Positions 13,371 to 16,672 of a stretch of 16,672 bases of DNA are shown piece by piece. This DNA comes from Chloroflexota bacterium. Its GTDB lineage: Bacteria > Chloroflexota > Anaerolineae > Aggregatilineales > Phototrophicaceae. Location: NCBI GenBank assembly GCA_003242205.1, contig QGUR01000071.1, positions 1-16,672 on the forward strand, read 5' to 3'. The translations under genes were made by a program, and so were the position numbers. The notes below the pieces were generated by a model. That model was given only the letters and a program-made list of their open reading frames with translations. It did not search any database and was not told where the DNA came from. The first letter of the stretch is position 1; every line of letters starts with the position of its first letter.

Positions 13371-14258
13371 CTAATCGGCGATCTGTTCCAGCGGTTCGCC
13401 CAGTTTGAGCAGGCGGCGATAAGTCGCCTGTAACACCAGCGCGTCGGCAGTGTGGAACGGCTCCGGCGCTTCGACAGCCGCCACGCCCTCAACGCCGAAG
13501 TCGATGAACGCCTGCAACAACTCGCGGTAGCGCAGGTCGGCTTCGTTCAGGGGCAGGTGTTCCTTTTCGCCGCGCGCGGTATAAGCGATGCCGCTGAGAT
13601 GGAAGTGGCAGCGCTTCAGCCCTTCTTCGCCCAGCACCTCGCGCACGCGCCGGAGCGCCCCGGCAAACTCGTCATAGCTGTTGAACGAGCCGTCGCCGCG
13701 CCGGGCATGGAGATGCGCCCAGTCGATGCACGGAAGCACGCCCGGCACGTCGCGGCTCAGTTCCAGCACTTCGTCGAGCGTGCCGAACATGGCCGCTTTG
13801 CCCATCGTTTCGGGCCGCAGGATGACGTTCACGCCTTCCGCGCGCAGCAGGCCGGTGATTTCGAGCAGTTTTTCCTTCGCGCGCTCGTAAACCTGTTCCG
13901 GCGGCTGGTTGTGATAGCTGCCGGGATGAAAAATGATGTCGGTCGCGCCCGCCAGAAAACCCTTGCGGGCCGCTGCCAGCAGCCGCGCGTCGCTCTTTTC
14001 CATCAGCTCGCTCGTCTGGCTGTTCAGATTGATGAAATAGGGCGCATGGATGCTGAGCGTGATGCCGCACTCTTTGGCGGTGGCGGCGATCTGCGCACAC
14101 ATCTCGTCACTCACACGCACACTCTGCACCCACGCGATTTCCAGATGGTGCAGGCCAAGCTCTTTGATGTGGCGGATTGCGGCGGTCGTGCCGCTTTGTG
14201 GTGTGGTCTGCGGCGAACCGACGGTTCCAAAGCGCAGGCGTTCGTTTAGCTCGGTCAT
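13371..14258 (-). CDS. Endonuclease IV-like TIM-barrel protein (AP endonuclease family 2 / xylose isomerase-like)
   Basis: A 295-residue TIM barrel resembling the archaeal-type deoxyribonuclease IV-like proteins. It retains a metal-binding set like that of Nfo: H71 in SIHAPYFINLNS, H111 in IIFHPGSY, E150 in LRPETMGK, D179 and H182 in CIDWAHLHAR, H218/H220 in CHFHLSG, H234 in GEKEHLPL and E263 in VEAPEP. Classical Nfo has DRHE where this protein has EKEH, so the Asp ligand is replaced. Activity could be cleavage 5' of abasic sites during base-excision repair, or sugar isomerisation as in other members of the fold. ATG 14258 is the natural start; GAGG lies 13 bases upstream, rather far. It is divergent from the M50-like gene and convergent with the membrane protein gene. 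Confidence 0.8.
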   Translation of the reverse strand: MTELNERLRFGTVGSPQTTPQSGTTAAIRHIKELGLHHLEIAWVQSVRVSDEMCAQIAATAKECGITLSIHAPYFINLNSQTSELMEKSDARLLAAARKGFLAGATDIIFHPGSYHNQPPEQVYERAKEKLLEITGLLRAEGVNVILRPETMGKAAMFGTLDEVLELSRDVPGVLPCIDWAHLHARRGDGSFNSYDEFAGALRRVREVLGEEGLKRCHFHLSGIAYTARGEKEHLPLNEADLRYRELLQAFIDFGVEGVAAVEAPEPFHTADALVLQATYRRLLKLGEPLEQIAD

Positions 14259-14348
14259 TAAGCGACGTTTTCCTCTGAATTGCGTATAGAGTTCAGAAGG
14301 GCGTTTTGGCCCAGGCGACAGGATTGTAACATATCGAGGCTCGCGTTC

Positions 14349-15059
14349 ATGGTTACACGCACATCGTTGCGCCGCCGCGCGTTGTGGATGTCAGGGCTGG
14401 CGCTGGTCATCGTCTTCATCATCTGGAACGTGCCCCAGCTCAACGTGCTGATGTTTCCTTTCCGCCTGTTCGTGACGTTCGTTCACGAAGCCGGACACGG
14501 TCTGGCGGCCATCCTCAGTGGGGGGCGTTTCATTTCCTTCACCATCAATGCCAACGGCTCCGGCTTTGCGACGACCGCCGGCGGCAATCCGGCGTTGATT
14601 CTGCCTGCCGGTTACCTCAGTGCGGCGCTGTTCGGCGCGATTCTCTTCTATCTCGCGCACCGGGTTCCCTATCCACGGCATATCTCACTGGTTCTCGGCG
14701 CGCTGGTGATGGTGATTGCAGTGGCATTTGGCGGTTTGCTGTCGTTGGCGACGCTGTTCGGCGCGGCCATCGGGCTGGCGCTCATCGTTCTGGGGCTGAA
14801 GGGCAGTTATGACGCTAACCTGCTGACGCTGAATCTGCTGGCGGTGCTGACCGGACTGAACGGCGTGCTAGACCTGCTGTATCTGGTCGGCAGCAGCCAC
14901 GCCACGGTGGGGCGGGTACGTAACGATGCGTTGGCGTTTCAGCAGGAAGTTATGCCGCTGGTGCCTGCGCCGGTCTGGGCGTTCATCTGGGCAGCGCTGG
15001 CGCTGATCATCCTCGGCATTGCCGTCTATTACAGCATCATCCATCCATGGCGTCGCTGA
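14349..15059 (+). CDS. M50B-like membrane metalloprotease
   Basis: A 236-residue membrane protein matching the compact M50B-type peptidase pattern. Residues 10-42 contain the first helices, followed by VTFVHEAGHGLAAILSGG (42-59) with the zinc motif HEAGH (46-50). GNPALILPAGYLSAALFGAI (79-98) is the usual glycine-rich helix, and NGVLDLLYL (171-179) offers D175 as the candidate third ligand. Six or more hydrophobic segments in total. M50 proteases cleave substrates within the membrane, but M50B members are poorly characterised and some act on unknown targets. ATG 14349 is chosen over TTG 14280 because GAGG (14336-14339) lies 9 bases upstream and the extra residues are not hydrophobic. It stands alone. 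Confidence 0.8.
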   Translation: MVTRTSLRRRALWMSGLALVIVFIIWNVPQLNVLMFPFRLFVTFVHEAGHGLAAILSGGRFISFTINANGSGFATTAGGNPALILPAGYLSAALFGAILFYLAHRVPYPRHISLVLGALVMVIAVAFGGLLSLATLFGAAIGLALIVLGLKGSYDANLLTLNLLAVLTGLNGVLDLLYLVGSSHATVGRVRNDALAFQQEVMPLVPAPVWAFIWAALALIILGIAVYYSIIHPWRR

Positions 15060-15067
15060 AGCCGGGT

Positions 15068-16195
15068 TCAGTGGGTGGATTCCGATAACAGCGCTTCCAG
15101 CCGCTCGACGCGCTGATCGTAGGTGTGGTGCGCGTAAACGTGTTCGCGTGCTCGCGCGGCCAGCGCCTGCCGTTCGTCATCGTGGGCCAGATAGTAGGCG
15201 ACCTTCCGCCGTAGGTCGTCATGGTCGCGGTAGGTCAGGATGGTTTCGCCCGGCGTGAACCACGTCCGGTTGCCGGGTAGGTCATCGGCAATTTGGACGA
15301 CGCCCACGCCCGCCGCTTCGAACAGGCGCATGTTACCGCCGTAGCGCATGAAGTCGCCATGGGTATTGATCGTCAGCCGGGCCGCCGAGAGGATACGCAG
15401 CATTTGCGCGCCCAGCGCGCTCCCGCGGACATACGGGCGCAGGCTTGGCGGCACATCGTGAACGCTCCAGATGCCGAGGTCGAAATCCCGCAGGGCTTCC
15501 AGCGCGCGCACCCGCTCGCTGTAGAGGTTGTTCGGCGTCAGCGTGCCGACAAACGCAATGTCACACCCCCAGGCCCGGCGTTCTTCCTCGTCAAGCTCGT
15601 AGGGATGGTGAAATTCGGGATCGCAGGCGGCGATGGGCAGGCACTCCATGCGTTTTGCGCCCAGTTCCAGCCACTGGATACCGTGATAGTAGTCGTTCAC
15701 CAGCACGAGGTCATACAGGCGCGCTGCCCGGCGCTCAATCGGATGGCTGAAAACAACCGGCGAAGTGCCGCTGGCGTAAACGACGGTACAGCCCGTTTCG
15801 CGCTTGATCGTGGCGATGGTTTCCGGATAGATGACGGTGTTGTCGCCTACGATCCACAGCACGTCAGGGCGCTGTTCGCGCGCCTGTCGCAGCAGTCGGG
15901 CGTTGCGCGCGCGTAGATCGGGGTTCAACTGCGGCGGCATGCGCCTGCCCAGCGCGGCCATGACCTTGCCCGGTGTCAGTCTGGCCGAGTGGCGTTCGGC
16001 GCGGACACGGCCCCAGACCGGAATGTTGCGATAAAAAACGTCGAGTGTGTGGCCGCGACGCCGCAACGCTTTTTCGTAGAAATGCTGGGCCATGCTTGGC
16101 GGGAAAAGTGGCGGCGTTTCGCCCGGCGGCGTTGCGGCGACGGCCGCCGCCAGCGCCTCCGGGTGGTGCAGCGAGGCCACAAATAGAAAATGCAT
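15068..16195 (-). CDS. CgeB-like GT-B glycosyltransferase
   Basis: A 375-residue protein of the CgeB / DUF3880-type glycosyltransferase group (GT-B fold, 'glycosyl transferases group 1' C-terminal half). The N-terminal half starts MHFLFVASLHHP and contains a Rossmann-like RPDVLWIVGDNT (109-120) and DLVLVNDYY (162-170). The C-terminal half has CDIAFVGTLTPNN (191-203), a typical entry strand, RLTINTHGDFMRYGGNMRLF (243-262), EAAGVGVVQIAD (263-274) as the sugar-nucleotide site with E263, and HHTYDQRVERL (346-356), the family tail. Substrates are unknown; known relatives modify spore coats, polysaccharides or proteins. The ATG at 16195 overlaps the stop of the upstream gene (TGATG), so the two are translationally coupled. 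Confidence 0.82.
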   Translation of the reverse strand: MHFLFVASLHHPEALAAAVAATPPGETPPLFPPSMAQHFYEKALRRRGHTLDVFYRNIPVWGRVRAERHSARLTPGKVMAALGRRMPPQLNPDLRARNARLLRQAREQRPDVLWIVGDNTVIYPETIATIKRETGCTVVYASGTSPVVFSHPIERRAARLYDLVLVNDYYHGIQWLELGAKRMECLPIAACDPEFHHPYELDEEERRAWGCDIAFVGTLTPNNLYSERVRALEALRDFDLGIWSVHDVPPSLRPYVRGSALGAQMLRILSAARLTINTHGDFMRYGGNMRLFEAAGVGVVQIADDLPGNRTWFTPGETILTYRDHDDLRRKVAYYLAHDDERQALAARAREHVYAHHTYDQRVERLEALLSESTH

Positions 16196-16672
16196 CAGCC
16201 GGTTCCGTCTTCCATCTCGCCCATAAGCTCGATATAAATCGTCTGGGTTTCTCGGTCGGCTCGATCCAACTGCAGGCGCAGTTCGACGCCGGGACGCCAG
16301 ACGCAGCGACCGCCAGCCGGATTTACGGCGTCTTCAGGCTGCCACCATGTCAGGTTGACGAGAATATGGGGCGCAACCGCGTATTGAAAGTACGGGATAT
16401 CGCCTTCGACAGCCGTTTCGAGACAGGTCTGGGCCAGGAACGCGCTGACGTCCTGCTCCGCCAGACTAAAGCGCAGCCAGTACGCCGGGCGTACCGCGCC
16501 CTGGCGCGCGAAGAATACATTGGTCGCGCTTTCGGGCAGCGAAAACTGTAGTTGCTCGGCGATGGCCGACCGGGCGCTCTCGTCGGACATCTCGACTACC
16601 GTGTCCAAGACATCCGCCAGTCGTTCCAGCTCAGCCAGCTGATCGCCCAGTTCGGACAGCGCCGCTCGGCCA
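16195..16672 (-). CDS. Unknown protein upstream of the glycosyltransferase, 5' end beyond the window
   Basis: The reading frame is open to the window edge, so the N-terminus is missing; 158 residues are visible. The first 45 or so are a helical, leucine- and acid-rich stretch (LSELGDQLAELERLADVLDT) that could form a coiled coil. A beta-rich part follows, with aromatic stretches such as VRPAYWLRFSLAEQDV, GDIPYFQYAVAPHILVNL and RPGVELRLQLDRADRET, ending MEDGTG. No family is recognised. The in-frame TTG at 16608 is an unlikely start because the helical sequence continues upstream. Its stop overlaps the start of the glycosyltransferase by one base (TGATG), implying a joint role, perhaps in glycan or surface assembly; that is inference. 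Confidence 0.6.
   Translation of the reverse strand, partial: GRAALSELGDQLAELERLADVLDTVVEMSDESARSAIAEQLQFSLPESATNVFFARQGAVRPAYWLRFSLAEQDVSAFLAQTCLETAVEGDIPYFQYAVAPHILVNLTWWQPEDAVNPAGGRCVWRPGVELRLQLDRADRETQTIYIELMGEMEDGTG

Noticed and set aside
13330..13372. GC-rich inverted repeat CGCCCGC / GCGGGCG between convergent genes
   Set aside because: It overlaps the coding end, is only 7 bp and has no T run; not a credible terminator.
13452..14249. 265-codon open frame on the plus strand
   Set aside because: Antisense shadow of the endonuclease IV-like gene; no recognisable protein features.

Overview
The window is about 16.7 kb of moderately GC-rich bacterial DNA (roughly 60% GC by eye). It is densely coded on both strands and has no tRNA, rRNA, IS element, CRISPR array or phage gene that I can see. 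The gene mix fits an uncultured Chloroflexota/Anaerolineae-like bacterium: a LytS-type 5TM sensor kinase, a CpaF/TadA ATPase, a SUMF1-fold protein, an AIM24 protein, an archaeal-type Nfo-like TIM barrel and a large conserved membrane protein. This assignment is inference from gene content. GTG and TTG starts are common (at least six genes), and several starts had to be moved inward from the longest possible ORF using Shine-Dalgarno (SD) sites.

Layout, left to right. 1-560: the C-terminal part of an M24 metallopeptidase with all five metal ligands, interrupted near the window edge by an in-frame stop. 645-2666: an orphan hybrid-sensor-like histidine kinase (5TM, PAS, PAS, HisKA, HATPase) with a degenerate G1 box. 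2810-4896: an apparent operon of a PhzF-family isomerase, an AIM24 protein and a small membrane-anchored protein. 4906-6065 (minus): acpS followed by a SUMF1-fold protein that lacks the formylglycine-generating cysteines. 6302-7801: a solitary CpaF/TadA secretion ATPase, ending in a clear bidirectional terminator shared with the convergent ftsH (7863-9791, minus). 9792-10182: a two-sided regulatory gap with the ftsH promoter, a possible frameshifted small membrane ORF and the promoter of an ECF sigma gene (10183-10839). 10919-11080 (minus): a DUF1328 membrane peptide. 11358-12017: an acetoacetate-decarboxylase-like protein. 12238-13347: a conserved polytopic membrane protein. 13371-14258 (minus): an endonuclease-IV-like TIM barrel. 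14349-15059: an M50B-like membrane metalloprotease. 15068-16672 (minus): a CgeB-like glycosyltransferase preceded by, and coupled to, a partial unknown gene.

Most genes are housekeeping or envelope functions arranged singly or in short operons. FtsH (membrane protein quality control), the ECF sigma factor, DUF1328 and the M50 protease would fit an envelope-stress theme, but the sequence shows no direct link between them. Several promoters share an extended -10 form (TGnTAnnnT), which probably reflects the housekeeping sigma factor's preference. I see no convincing new multi-gene system. The best leads are single-gene oddities: the slippage-dependent small ORF, the G1-degenerate kinase, the Cys-less SUMF1 protein next to acpS, and the uncharacterised membrane protein with a buried FIDEVGKFIT motif.
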